A stretch of 64,000 bases of DNA from assembly GCA_017303835.1 (NCBI GenBank), contig JAFLBI010000001.1, forward strand, positions 1,488,001 through 1,552,000, in the 5' to 3' direction. Below, piece after piece: positions 55,116-63,554 of this stretch; position 1 is the stretch's first letter; each line of letters opens with the position of its first letter. This DNA comes from Chitinophagales bacterium. GTDB taxonomy: Bacteria; Bacteroidota; Bacteroidia; Chitinophagales; Chitinophagaceae. Position numbers and translations under genes: made by a program. The notes under the pieces are model-generated. The model did no database searches and was not told the origin of the DNA. It saw nothing but the letters and a program-made list of their open reading frames with translations.

Positions 55116-55953
55116 TGATATTATTATTCTTCAAATAAGCTTTTAACTTTCTAATTGAAAAAGGATTGATCTTAGAAAACCTATTCCCGGATTTTAGAAA
55201 ATCTTTGTTTCCTTCACCTGATAATAAAGCATTTGAATGATCAATATCATGCATGGTAGCATAATGCAAAACCGAAGCAAGTGCTACCGCATCAATATTT
55301 GTTTCTTCAATTAGTTCTTTAACATCATCCATTTTCCCGGCTCCACCATGGGCTATTACCGGTATTGTAACTGCCTCAGTAACAGACTTAATTAAGTTGA
55401 TATCAAACCCAAGACCGGTACCCTCTCTATCCACAGATGTTAATAGTATTTCACCTGCCCCGAGATGCTCAACTTCCTGAGCCCACTCAACAACATCTTT
55501 ACCCGTGAACTCACGACCATTATCAACAAATGCCATATACTGATCTCCCTCTTGCTTAATAGCTTCAATTGCTATCATAATAGTGGATGATCCAAATTTC
55601 TCACTTGCCTGTTTAATCAATTCGGGATTACGGATAGCTGCAGTATTCAAACTTATTTTATCAGCGCCTGCCCGAAGTGCTATATTGATATCTTCGAGGC
55701 TACGAAGCCCTCCTCCAACGGTCAGCGGTATAAAGATGTCTTCGGCAGTATGCTCAACAATTTCTTTAAGGCTATTTCTTTCATATAAACTTGCAACTAC
55801 ATCCATATAAAGCAATTCATCAGAACCATCTTCATAGTAATATTTTGCAAAGTCATTCGGATTTCCTACAACACGTAACCCTTCTAAATGTACCCCTTTT
55901 ACTACATTAGGCCCTTTAATATCTAGCCTTGAAATAATTCTAATATTCTTCAT
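55099..55953 (-). CDS. hisF: HisF-like protein with altered catalytic residue
   Basis: A 284-residue (beta/alpha)8 barrel of the HisF family, about 30 residues longer than usual at the C-terminus. Alignment by eye with Thermotoga HisF is gap-free to residue 130: the first catalytic Asp11 is kept (RLDIKG), but the second, Asp130, is Glu (IAIEAIK), and the KDGR loop after Asp11 is changed to KGPN. The ammonia-channel side (GGGL, LLTSVDREGT, GGAGKM) is kept. It probably passes ammonia from the HisH-like protein to the sugar amidotransferase and need not cyclise the histidine intermediate. Confidence 0.88.
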   Translation of the reverse strand: MKNIRIISRLDIKGPNVVKGVHLEGLRVVGNPNDFAKYYYEDGSDELLYMDVVASLYERNSLKEIVEHTAEDIFIPLTVGGGLRSLEDINIALRAGADKISLNTAAIRNPELIKQASEKFGSSTIMIAIEAIKQEGDQYMAFVDNGREFTGKDVVEWAQEVEHLGAGEILLTSVDREGTGLGFDINLIKSVTEAVTIPVIAHGGAGKMDDVKELIEETNIDAVALASVLHYATMHDIDHSNALLSGEGNKDFLKSGNRFSKINPFSIRKLKAYLKNNNINVRYE

Positions 55954-56645
55954 TACAGTTCTACTATTTTATTCATGAGCAAAAACTCAGCAAACATCCA
56001 ATCCAAAGGGGTATCAATATCAATACTATTGAGATCGCTCATCAAATATTTTTTAACCTTTGTAAAATGTGATATATGCTTTTGTTTTATTGATGCTATA
56101 TTAATAACATAAACTGCACCGTTATACTCATAAACAGGAGGACAATCCTGCCGGCGTATAAAGTTTCCTGGCTTTGATTTGGATAAAAAACCTTCCATAT
56201 TTTCCTCAAACAACACATAATAAGGATTTGATGTTGTCTCCTTCACAGAAACAACCATATCCAATGTTACATCAAATAAATTTATAGCACCCTTAACCTG
56301 TTCAACTGTTCTTAAAGGTGATGTTGGCTGTAGGACTACCAGTACATCGTAATGCCTTCCCAGTTTCTCATAATAATCAATGGCATGTAAAAAAACATCG
56401 TAACTAGCTGCCTCATCAGTTGCAAGACTGTCAGGTCTTAAAAACTTAGTAGGTGTACCCCAATCTTCTGCAACTTTTGCAATCTCAACGTCATCCGTGG
56501 AAATACAGATATCATCTGTATCTGCAAGTTGCTTCGCCAGATTAATCGAATAAGCAATCAATGGAATTCCGGCTAATAGCTTAATATTTTTACGTGGAAT
56601 TCCTTTAGAACCTCCTCTAGCGGGAATAATATATAACGCCTTCAT
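55953..56645 (-). CDS. legF: CMP-nonulosonic acid cytidylyltransferase (NeuA/LegF)
   Basis: A 230-residue cytidylyltransferase activating a nine-carbon sugar acid with CTP. It shows IIPARGGSKGIPRKNI, the LQPTSPLRT motif and DLNSIDIDTPLDW near the C-terminus, all standard for NeuA. Given PtmE, LegB and LegC nearby, CMP-legionaminic acid is the likeliest product. It overlaps the HisF-like gene by one base. Confidence 0.9.
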   Translation of the reverse strand: MKALYIIPARGGSKGIPRKNIKLLAGIPLIAYSINLAKQLADTDDICISTDDVEIAKVAEDWGTPTKFLRPDSLATDEAASYDVFLHAIDYYEKLGRHYDVLVVLQPTSPLRTVEQVKGAINLFDVTLDMVVSVKETTSNPYYVLFEENMEGFLSKSKPGNFIRRQDCPPVYEYNGAVYVINIASIKQKHISHFTKVKKYLMSDLNSIDIDTPLDWMFAEFLLMNKIVEL

Positions 56646-56649
56646 CTAC

Positions 56650-57702
56650 TTACACTTTTATATGCTTTATATCCTCATTTGCTTTTTGAAAATCTTCATG
56701 TCTACCGATATCTAACCAATAGCCAAGTATTGGATAAACGGTAACTTTTCGAGAATCACTCAGCATTGAGTCACAAAAATCAGTAGCATTCATGAATGCA
56801 TTCTTCTCTAATTGCTCAATCAGGGAAGCTTTAAACATATAAATTCCTGCATTTGCATAGTAGGTATAAGAAGGCTTTTCACTTAAACGTTTTATTATAC
56901 CGTTTTCCGCTTCTAGTATAGCATAGGGGATATTTACCTTATAAGGAACGGATGCTACTGTAAAATCAGCATCTTCATTAAGACAATGAAGATATAAATC
57001 CTCAAAATCAATATTTGTCAGTAAATCAGAATTCATCACCAAAAGATGTTCATGCTCACATTCATTCAGATTTAATAAAGACACAGCCCCAAAAGTTCCT
57101 AATGGAGTATCCTCATGGATATACTGTATTTTAATTCCTTTATTAGAACCATCCCCGAAATACTCAATTATTTGTTCAGCTAAATACTTAACAGAAATAT
57201 AAATATTAATAACACCGTAATCAATTAACCTATCAATCACATGTTCTAATATTGGCTTATCTCCGATATTAAGCATTGGCTTTGGACAGGAATCTGTTAG
57301 TGGTTTCAAGCGCTCCCCCCTACCTCCAGCCATAATTACAGCACTAATGGGCAATATTGCTCTTGTTTTAGTAAAATCTATCAGCCGTTCAATTCTACCC
57401 TCCCCATCAAGTACTGGCACCACTGTTATATTATCTTTCCTTAATTCTGCAACAAGCGTAGCTGTTAGTGCTTTTACAGTATATGCGCGGTACTTAGTAT
57501 TCATAAAATCAGCAACCGTCACATCCATATTTAAGCCACGCATTAATCCTCTTCTTATATCACCGTCAGTAAGTGTACCTTTTAAAACCTGATTGTCATC
57601 AAGTACAAAAAGAATCAACTTATCAAGAGAATTTAAACGGTGTAAAGCCTCTTTAATTAAACTGGACTGTTGAATTAAGTACTTAGATAAAGGTGCTAAC
57701 AT
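56650..57702 (-). CDS. ptmE: CBS-domain sugar nucleotidyltransferase (PtmE-like)
   Basis: A 350-residue protein with two N-terminal CBS motifs (about residues 1-112, including GTLTDGDIRRGLMRG) fused to an NTP-transferase domain (VIMAGGRGERLKPLT at about 121-135, MNSDLLTNIDF later). This architecture is that of Campylobacter PtmE, a glucosamine-1-phosphate guanylyltransferase that feeds the GDP-linked legionaminic acid pathway. It lies between legI and legF. Confidence 0.87.
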   Translation of the reverse strand: MLAPLSKYLIQQSSLIKEALHRLNSLDKLILFVLDDNQVLKGTLTDGDIRRGLMRGLNMDVTVADFMNTKYRAYTVKALTATLVAELRKDNITVVPVLDGEGRIERLIDFTKTRAILPISAVIMAGGRGERLKPLTDSCPKPMLNIGDKPILEHVIDRLIDYGVINIYISVKYLAEQIIEYFGDGSNKGIKIQYIHEDTPLGTFGAVSLLNLNECEHEHLLVMNSDLLTNIDFEDLYLHCLNEDADFTVASVPYKVNIPYAILEAENGIIKRLSEKPSYTYYANAGIYMFKASLIEQLEKNAFMNATDFCDSMLSDSRKVTVYPILGYWLDIGRHEDFQKANEDIKHIKV

Positions 57703-57704
57703 AA

Positions 57705-58769
57705 TTAAATCAAATCTGTTAAACCAAAGGGCTTGTCTGCTGGAATATCTTTCTTTGCAGTACGGCCAATAATTGTTCTTACACTTCCCGGTTCAATTCC
57801 AGTACCAGGCCTCTTAAAATCAATCATATCAACCTCTATTTGTTGGCCAGCTTTAATATCATTCTTTAACACAATACTTCGTCTAAAAGACAATCTTCTT
57901 TCCTCATCTTCAATACAATTGATTCTAAAACTACCCATGGCTTCAGCAATTCTTTTGGATTCATGGGCAATAGCAGCCATTTCCTCAAAATTTGCAGAAA
58001 CTTTGTGGTCCCAACCCTCCATGTTTTTATCTAACGTAAAGTGCTTTTCAATCAAGCACACGCCTAGCGCTACGGAAGCAAGTGGGATTGATATCCCAAG
58101 GGTATGATCAGAAAACCCAATGGGATACTCAGGATATTGCCTTTGCAAGGTTAAGATATTATTTAGGTGAACTTGTTTATCCTGAGGCGGATAAATTGAA
58201 ACGCAATGCAGTATGATAATTTGTCTGTTACCAGCTTCTTCTATAACCCGAACGGCCTTATCAATTTCATACAGTTCACTTAACCCCGTGGAAATAACCA
58301 TTGGTAATCCTTTTTTTGCCAAATACTCTAAAAAAGGGTAGTTGTTTAAATCCATTGATGCAACCTTAATAAAAGGCGTTTTGAGCTTATCTACAAGAAA
58401 ATCAGCTTCCTTTGGAGAAAAAGGAGTAGATGTACAATCAATTTCAAGTTCGTCTGCATAAGCTTTCATCTGCAGCAATTCATCCTCACTTATTGAGTAT
58501 TCTTCTACTATTTGCTCAAGAGTATAATCTGTTCTGTTTCTATAATCATCAGCAACAAAATAATTGTCTTCATACGTTTTCTTAGAGAAAATAGAATCCT
58601 TACTCCAACTTTGAAACTTCACACAATCAGCTCCCGCTTGCTTTGCCTGGAATATTAGCTTCTTTGCCAATTCCATATCACCATTGTGATTAGAGCCAAG
58701 TTCTGCGATAATGTAAGGCTTGCAATAGTTGTAAACCTCGCTTTTCTTAGTTAAATTTACCTTGTACAT
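57705..58769 (-). CDS. legI: Nonulosonic acid synthase (NeuB/LegI)
   Basis: A 354-residue NeuB-family synthase condensing phosphoenolpyruvate with a six-carbon amino sugar to a nonulosonic acid 9-phosphate-free product. It has IIAELGSNHNGDMELA, CVKFQSWSKDS, STPFSPKEADFL, GFSDHTLGI and EKHFTLDKNMEGWDHKVS, followed by the C-terminal SAF antifreeze-like domain (about residues 295-354). With LegB, LegC and PtmE nearby I read it as LegI, but NeuB proper cannot be excluded. Confidence 0.9.
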   Translation of the reverse strand: MYKVNLTKKSEVYNYCKPYIIAELGSNHNGDMELAKKLIFQAKQAGADCVKFQSWSKDSIFSKKTYEDNYFVADDYRNRTDYTLEQIVEEYSISEDELLQMKAYADELEIDCTSTPFSPKEADFLVDKLKTPFIKVASMDLNNYPFLEYLAKKGLPMVISTGLSELYEIDKAVRVIEEAGNRQIIILHCVSIYPPQDKQVHLNNILTLQRQYPEYPIGFSDHTLGISIPLASVALGVCLIEKHFTLDKNMEGWDHKVSANFEEMAAIAHESKRIAEAMGSFRINCIEDEERRLSFRRSIVLKNDIKAGQQIEVDMIDFKRPGTGIEPGSVRTIIGRTAKKDIPADKPFGLTDLI

Positions 58770-58776
58770 GTTAATC

Positions 58777-59637
58777 TTAATTTATTAGGGTTTCCTCCCA
58801 CCAAAAAAAATTCGTTTTTCTGGAGTTTAGTCGATCACAATATTGCATAATGCTTTGATTATTGCTTAAAATTTTCTCTATGAACTTCATCTCTTCAACT
58901 CTTGATTTATTTAGAGAGCCCATCAACTCATAGTGCAGCATTTTAGTTTGATAGATTCTCATTAATCTTTCAGGAGTATATTTAGCTGTTCCGGCAATAT
59001 TGTTACTGTGTTGCCTGTAATAGGTTAATATTACTGAGGAAAAGAATACCTTTCCAGCTTTCTCAATCAAAGAATTAAAGAAAAACCAATCAGGTGCTAA
59101 TGGGTTAACATCTTGAAAGGTAACTCTATCGAGAATACTTTTTTTAATACTTGTATTTCCGAAACCTGCAATATTCTTATTCTCAAAGAAAGATGCATCA
59201 ATTATTTTCTCAGCTCCTATTCGACTTCTCCAAAGTCCTTGTTGGTAAGATTTTTCTATTCCAAAAGTAAACGGAATCAAATCACCAATAACAATATCAC
59301 TTTTCTGGTGAGCTATTATAGACTTCTCAAGTCTATCACATGAAAGTATGTCATCGCTATCACAAAATAGAATAATCTCATAGTCACTTTCAGCTAGCTG
59401 TTCTAATCCAACTACTCTATTTGCAAAATGGGTACTTGAAAAATCAAATATTGATAAATTAAAAAAAGATCTATAAGAGTCAACTATTTTATTTATAACG
59501 GAGGGGGCACAACTATCATTTACAAGAAAAACATCAAAACAAGATGCCGTTTGACATTTTAAAGAATCAAAAAAATCATTCAAGTATTCTATAGAGCCAG
59601 GATGAACAACTGAAAATATACAAACTTTTGGCTTCAT
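58777..59637 (-). CDS. GT2 glycosyltransferase (system B)
   Basis: A 286-residue family 2 glycosyltransferase: IFSVVHPGSIEYLNDFFDSL, VFLVNDSCAPS and the metal motif FCDSDDIL (about residue 93). It lies between legI and the NeuD-like gene. It would add one sugar of the system B repeat unit; donor unknown. Confidence 0.82.
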   Translation of the reverse strand: MKPKVCIFSVVHPGSIEYLNDFFDSLKCQTASCFDVFLVNDSCAPSVINKIVDSYRSFFNLSIFDFSSTHFANRVVGLEQLAESDYEIILFCDSDDILSCDRLEKSIIAHQKSDIVIGDLIPFTFGIEKSYQQGLWRSRIGAEKIIDASFFENKNIAGFGNTSIKKSILDRVTFQDVNPLAPDWFFFNSLIEKAGKVFFSSVILTYYRQHSNNIAGTAKYTPERLMRIYQTKMLHYELMGSLNKSRVEEMKFIEKILSNNQSIMQYCDRLNSRKTNFFWWEETLIN

Positions 59638-60284
59638 CTATTTGGCATTGCAGGATTTCCTAGAAAAACACCTTGTATATCAATATCTCTAACAACAACT
59701 GCACCTGCGCCAATAATGACATTATTACAGATACTAATTCCATTGGCTATCACAGCGCCACTGCCAATAAAACAGTTATCGCCCACTTTCACATCACCAT
59801 TTATGATAGCCCCTGTGGCAATATGTGTATTTGAGCCAATAATTGCGTCATGCTCAACCAATGCTTTACTGTTGATAATGCAATTGTCACCTACTGAAAC
59901 ATTGGCATTAATAACTACATTATGCATTATACTATTCCCGATTCCCATCTGAGATCTTGGAGAAACTCGTGCATAGGGTGATATAATATTAGGTAAGAGT
60001 GCGGTTAAGTTTACAAGCTGATCGAATATCCTTTTCCTTAAAAAATGAGATTTGATTTGGCCTATCCCTATTGCAAAAGCAAATCCCAACTCCTGAAAAC
60101 GTTGAAAATCCTTATCCTCTCCAATTACTGGATAGCCGTTAATATGATTGCCTACTTTAATTTCTTTTGCTATTATACCTTTTAGTTCAAAAATTTCAAT
60201 ACACTCTATTACATCAATAAGTGATGTGCAATGACCACCGGCACCTACTACTGCAAGCGAAAGTTTATTGTTAATTTCTAACAC
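59634..60284 (-). CDS. NeuD/PglD-type sugar O/N-acetyltransferase
   Basis: A 216-residue trimeric acetyltransferase: an N-terminal nucleotide-sugar-binding domain (LAVVGAGGHCTSLIDVI) and a C-terminal left-handed beta-helix of hexapeptide repeats (for example VSVGDNCIINSKALVEHDAIIG, with the catalytic His in VEHD). Position between legC and legI suggests it acetylates the 4-amino intermediate (LegH role). It is equally the only candidate in the window for the PglD step on the sugar made by the PglF/PglE-like pair. Confidence 0.85.
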   Translation of the reverse strand: MLEINNKLSLAVVGAGGHCTSLIDVIECIEIFELKGIIAKEIKVGNHINGYPVIGEDKDFQRFQELGFAFAIGIGQIKSHFLRKRIFDQLVNLTALLPNIISPYARVSPRSQMGIGNSIMHNVVINANVSVGDNCIINSKALVEHDAIIGSNTHIATGAIINGDVKVGDNCFIGSGAVIANGISICNNVIIGAGAVVVRDIDIQGVFLGNPAMPNR

Positions 60285-61431
60285 TACTTGGTAAATTAAC
60301 TAAGGTATTAAAGATTGATTCCGCCTGAGATAAATCTCCTTTAATACAGTTTGAAAACATCGCTAAAGTATTCAGTAAATTCCAAGAAGGTCTTGTCATA
60401 ACACCATTATCATTCGAGTAAGCCAGAAATTCCTGCTGCATAATATTATCTTTAAAGCGCACCGCATTCAACCAATAATTTGATCTACAGAAAGATTGCT
60501 CCTCAATAAAGTCCACAGTATTAAATTGCTTGAAAAAAGATTTATACTTCTCAGCAGTCTCTCGTTTATTGTTAATGTATTCATCAAGTTGTTCTAACTG
60601 TGCACAAGCTAGTGCAGCATTTATATTAGGCATCCGATAATTGTACCCTATTTCATCATGATCAAATGCCCATTTATGTTGCTTTTTGGCTTGTGTAGTT
60701 AAATGCTTAGCCTTTAAAGCAATATGTTCATCATTTGTTGTAATTAGTCCACCACCACCAGAAGTAATTGTTTTGTTACCATTGAAACTAAATGTTCCAA
60801 TTAACCCAAAAGTACCTGTGTGTTTACCTTTATATAAGGACCCGATTGATTCTGCTGCATCCTCAATCACGGGAATAAGATTTTGGCTGCATAAGTCGAC
60901 AATGTTATCTATATCAGAGGGGAAGCCGAAAGTATGCATAGGAACGCATGCAGCAACACGTTTACCTGTTGCTTTATGAATACACACACCATCTACTATT
61001 ATGGTATCATTACTAAAGAAATATTTTAGTTTTTCAGCACTTAATCCAAGAGATTTAGTTTCTACATCAATAAAAAGGGGTGAGGCTTTTGTATAAGAAA
61101 TAGCATTGCATGTAGCCACAAATGAGAGCGGTTGGGTAATTACCAAATCACCTTCATTTACTCCAGCGAGCATAAGTGCTATATGAAGTGCTGAAGTTCC
61201 ATTTACTGTTGCAACTGCATATTTCGCCCCAGTATAGTCTTTAATGCTTTGTTCAAATCTATCTACATATTTACCAACAGATGATACAAATGTTGAGTCA
61301 ATTGCATCAATTAAATATTTCTTCTCATTTCCTTTAAACTGTGGTTCATGTAAGCCAACAAACTTTTTCTCTGGGTAGAGCTCTTTAACAAATTGCACAA
61401 TTTCAGCGTATAATTCGATATTGGCCATCAT
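60271..61431 (-). CDS. legC: LegC-family PLP-dependent aminotransferase
   Basis: A 386-residue aminotransferase that puts an amino group on C4 of the 4-keto-6-deoxy intermediate. It has VGLHEPQFKGNEKKYLIDAID, VNGTSALHIALMLAGV, IEDAAESIGS and the PLP Lys in SFNGNKTITSGGGG. The opening LHEPxFxGNEKxY is characteristic of the LegC group. It overlaps the NeuD-like gene by 14 bases and begins one base after legB. Confidence 0.9.
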   Translation of the reverse strand: MMANIELYAEIVQFVKELYPEKKFVGLHEPQFKGNEKKYLIDAIDSTFVSSVGKYVDRFEQSIKDYTGAKYAVATVNGTSALHIALMLAGVNEGDLVITQPLSFVATCNAISYTKASPLFIDVETKSLGLSAEKLKYFFSNDTIIVDGVCIHKATGKRVAACVPMHTFGFPSDIDNIVDLCSQNLIPVIEDAAESIGSLYKGKHTGTFGLIGTFSFNGNKTITSGGGGLITTNDEHIALKAKHLTTQAKKQHKWAFDHDEIGYNYRMPNINAALACAQLEQLDEYINNKRETAEKYKSFFKQFNTVDFIEEQSFCRSNYWLNAVRFKDNIMQQEFLAYSNDNGVMTRPSWNLLNTLAMFSNCIKGDLSQAESIFNTLVNLPSSVRN

Positions 61432-61432
61432 A

Positions 61433-62431
61433 TCAGATATTATAAATATTGCTTTTATATTTTGCTAGATTACTAGAATCCTTAAACCAATCAATGGTTT
61501 CTCGTAAGCCTTGTTCAAGAGTATATGTGGGCCGCCAATCAGTATTTGCAATGATTTTTGCATTTGATCCAAAGAGACGGAATACTTCAGATTTCTCAGG
61601 CCGAAGTCGAATATCATCCTGTGTAATCCTGGCATTAGGCTGAATTTGCTTAATCAACTCAAGTGCTAAATCTCCAACAGATATTTCTGACTGCGTTGCA
61701 ATATTACACTCATGACCAATTAAACTGTCACATTTAGCTATCGCTATAAAGCCTTTCACAGTATCTTTAACAAATAATAGATCCCTTGTTGGCGTTAAGT
61801 CACCAAGTTTAATCGTAAGTTCTCCAGAGAGCAACTGAGTTATAATAGTAGGAATTACAGCCCTAGCTGATTGCCTTGGACCATATGTATTGAAAGGCCT
61901 AACAATGGTAAGTGGGGTTCCGAAACTTCTATAAAATGAATCTGCAATAGCATCAGCTCCAATTTTAGAAGCAGAATAAGGAGATTGAGGTTGTTTAGGA
62001 TGCTCCTCTGTTATTGGGACAAACTGTGCAGTGCCATAAACCTCTGAAGTAGACGTAACTAAAACTCTACTGACAGATCGATTACGTGCTGCTTGCATTA
62101 TATTCAGAGTACCTTTTACATTAGTATCTATGTACGAATCAGGAGAATGATAGCTAAATGGAATTGCAATTAAGGCAGCCAAATGAAATACAATCTCACA
62201 CCCCTTCATAGCCTCTTGAACTCCATTTGGATCTCTAATATCTCCAGAAAAAATTTCTATCCTCGATAAAATATCTTTAGAAAGAGTATCTAACCACCCC
62301 CAACTATTAAATGAATTATAAATTACAAATGCGCGTACACTAGCACCTTCATCAAGTAATGCTTCTACTAAATGACTTCCTATGAAGCCATCTGCTCCAG
62401 TAACCAATACTTTTTTTCCTTTTATCTCCAT
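61433..62431 (-). CDS. legB: NDP-GlcNAc 4,6-dehydratase LegB
   Basis: A 332-residue extended SDR: TGADGFIGSHLVEALL, VTSTSEVYGTA, SPYSASKIGADA as catalytic YxxxK and RPFNTYGPRQSARAVIPT. It matches the LegB group that begins legionaminic acid synthesis by dehydrating GDP- or UDP-GlcNAc. It is the first biosynthetic gene of system B after Wza and Wzz, with a 33-base gap before it, the largest in the operon. Confidence 0.92.
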   Translation of the reverse strand: MEIKGKKVLVTGADGFIGSHLVEALLDEGASVRAFVIYNSFNSWGWLDTLSKDILSRIEIFSGDIRDPNGVQEAMKGCEIVFHLAALIAIPFSYHSPDSYIDTNVKGTLNIMQAARNRSVSRVLVTSTSEVYGTAQFVPITEEHPKQPQSPYSASKIGADAIADSFYRSFGTPLTIVRPFNTYGPRQSARAVIPTIITQLLSGELTIKLGDLTPTRDLLFVKDTVKGFIAIAKCDSLIGHECNIATQSEISVGDLALELIKQIQPNARITQDDIRLRPEKSEVFRLFGSNAKIIANTDWRPTYTLEQGLRETIDWFKDSSNLAKYKSNIYNI

Positions 62432-62464
62432 ATTTAGTAAATAAAAACTGTAAGAAAATCCACC

Positions 62465-63550
62465 TTATTTTAAAGCTATACGCCTATACTCATACCAACC
62501 AATCAAAAAAACGGACACCATAAGGAAAGACATTAAAAAACCTAAAGCAGAAGACTTAAGTTTTGAAGTCATTGTTTTCTTTAGTGGGTAAGTTGGCGTA
62601 TCAATGATTTGAATAACAGGTGTTTCTTGACTCAAAGTAAACTTTGCTATTTCCAAATTTTTTACAACCTCAGCATAAACAGTTGTTAGCATTGTTTTGT
62701 CTCTTACTGTAGTCTCAGTTTGAGCAGTTGAATTAGCTTTATAAATAGGATTTACATCCATTGTAGAAGCTTCTGTAATTAATGATGCAGACAAACTTGT
62801 TTTATAATTCAGCATACGTCCAATACTATCAACTCTCTTTTGCAACTTATCTACAGTTTTTTGCTGCCTCAGAGTTTTTTGATCAACATATTTCTTAACA
62901 GCTACCTGAAGCAACCTTTCACAATACAGTTTACTCCAATCTTCGAAATTGCTTGTTACTGTCAATTCCAAGAAGCCAGATTTTTTTTCAGGTCTATCGA
63001 TTGTAAGTGATTCCTGATTAAATCCACTTATCACCGTCTTAATAATACTGTCCTGTATTCTAGTATACTTAACCCCTTCTCTTAACACAGGAAACTTAAT
63101 CTTTCCTAGGGTTGGATTTTGAGCCCATACTATTGAAAGTCCATTATGTTCTGCGTATTGATCTAGAAGTGACGTTCCAAAGCTAGAGTCCCAAGGACTT
63201 AAAAAGACCTCTCTGGCTAAGGATTCACTTTTAAAATAAAGTAATATGTTATCCCCCGAAATAACCCCACCACCAGATGATCCCATATCTAAACCAAACT
63301 GTCCTGCAAGAGATGCCAATCCACCTAAATTCTGCCCTCCTTTTGCATCCTCAACCACAAATGAGGCTTTTGCAGTATACAATACAGGCTTTGTTGATGC
63401 ATAATAATAGCCTATTGCACTTCCTGATACAGATAAAAGCAGAAACATCAACCACTTCGCTTTTAATATCTCAACCCAGATTCTAAGTTTATTTAAAACA
63501 TCCGATAAACTCAGTTCATCATTGGTCAATTCCTTTTTATTATCCAACAT
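62465..63550 (-). CDS. Wzz-type chain length determinant (system B)
   Basis: A 361-residue polysaccharide co-polymerase with a first membrane helix (about residues 34-52), a periplasmic coiled-coil region and a second helix near the C-terminus after IIDTPTYPLKKTMTS. It is paralogous to the system A Wzz (shared GLAGLASQFGFD-like and QETPVIQIIDTP segments). No kinase domain. It is 4 bases after the truncated Wza gene. Confidence 0.88.
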   Translation of the reverse strand: MLDNKKELTNDELSLSDVLNKLRIWVEILKAKWLMFLLLSVSGSAIGYYYASTKPVLYTAKASFVVEDAKGGQNLGGLASLAGQFGLDMGSSGGGVISGDNILLYFKSESLAREVFLSPWDSSFGTSLLDQYAEHNGLSIVWAQNPTLGKIKFPVLREGVKYTRIQDSIIKTVISGFNQESLTIDRPEKKSGFLELTVTSNFEDWSKLYCERLLQVAVKKYVDQKTLRQQKTVDKLQKRVDSIGRMLNYKTSLSASLITEASTMDVNPIYKANSTAQTETTVRDKTMLTTVYAEVVKNLEIAKFTLSQETPVIQIIDTPTYPLKKTMTSKLKSSALGFLMSFLMVSVFLIGWYEYRRIALK

Positions 63551-63554
63551 AAGC

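Noticed and set aside
54456..55953. HisH/HisF as part of a histidine operon
   Set aside because: No other his genes are present, the neighbours are sugar genes, and HisF has lost Asp130.
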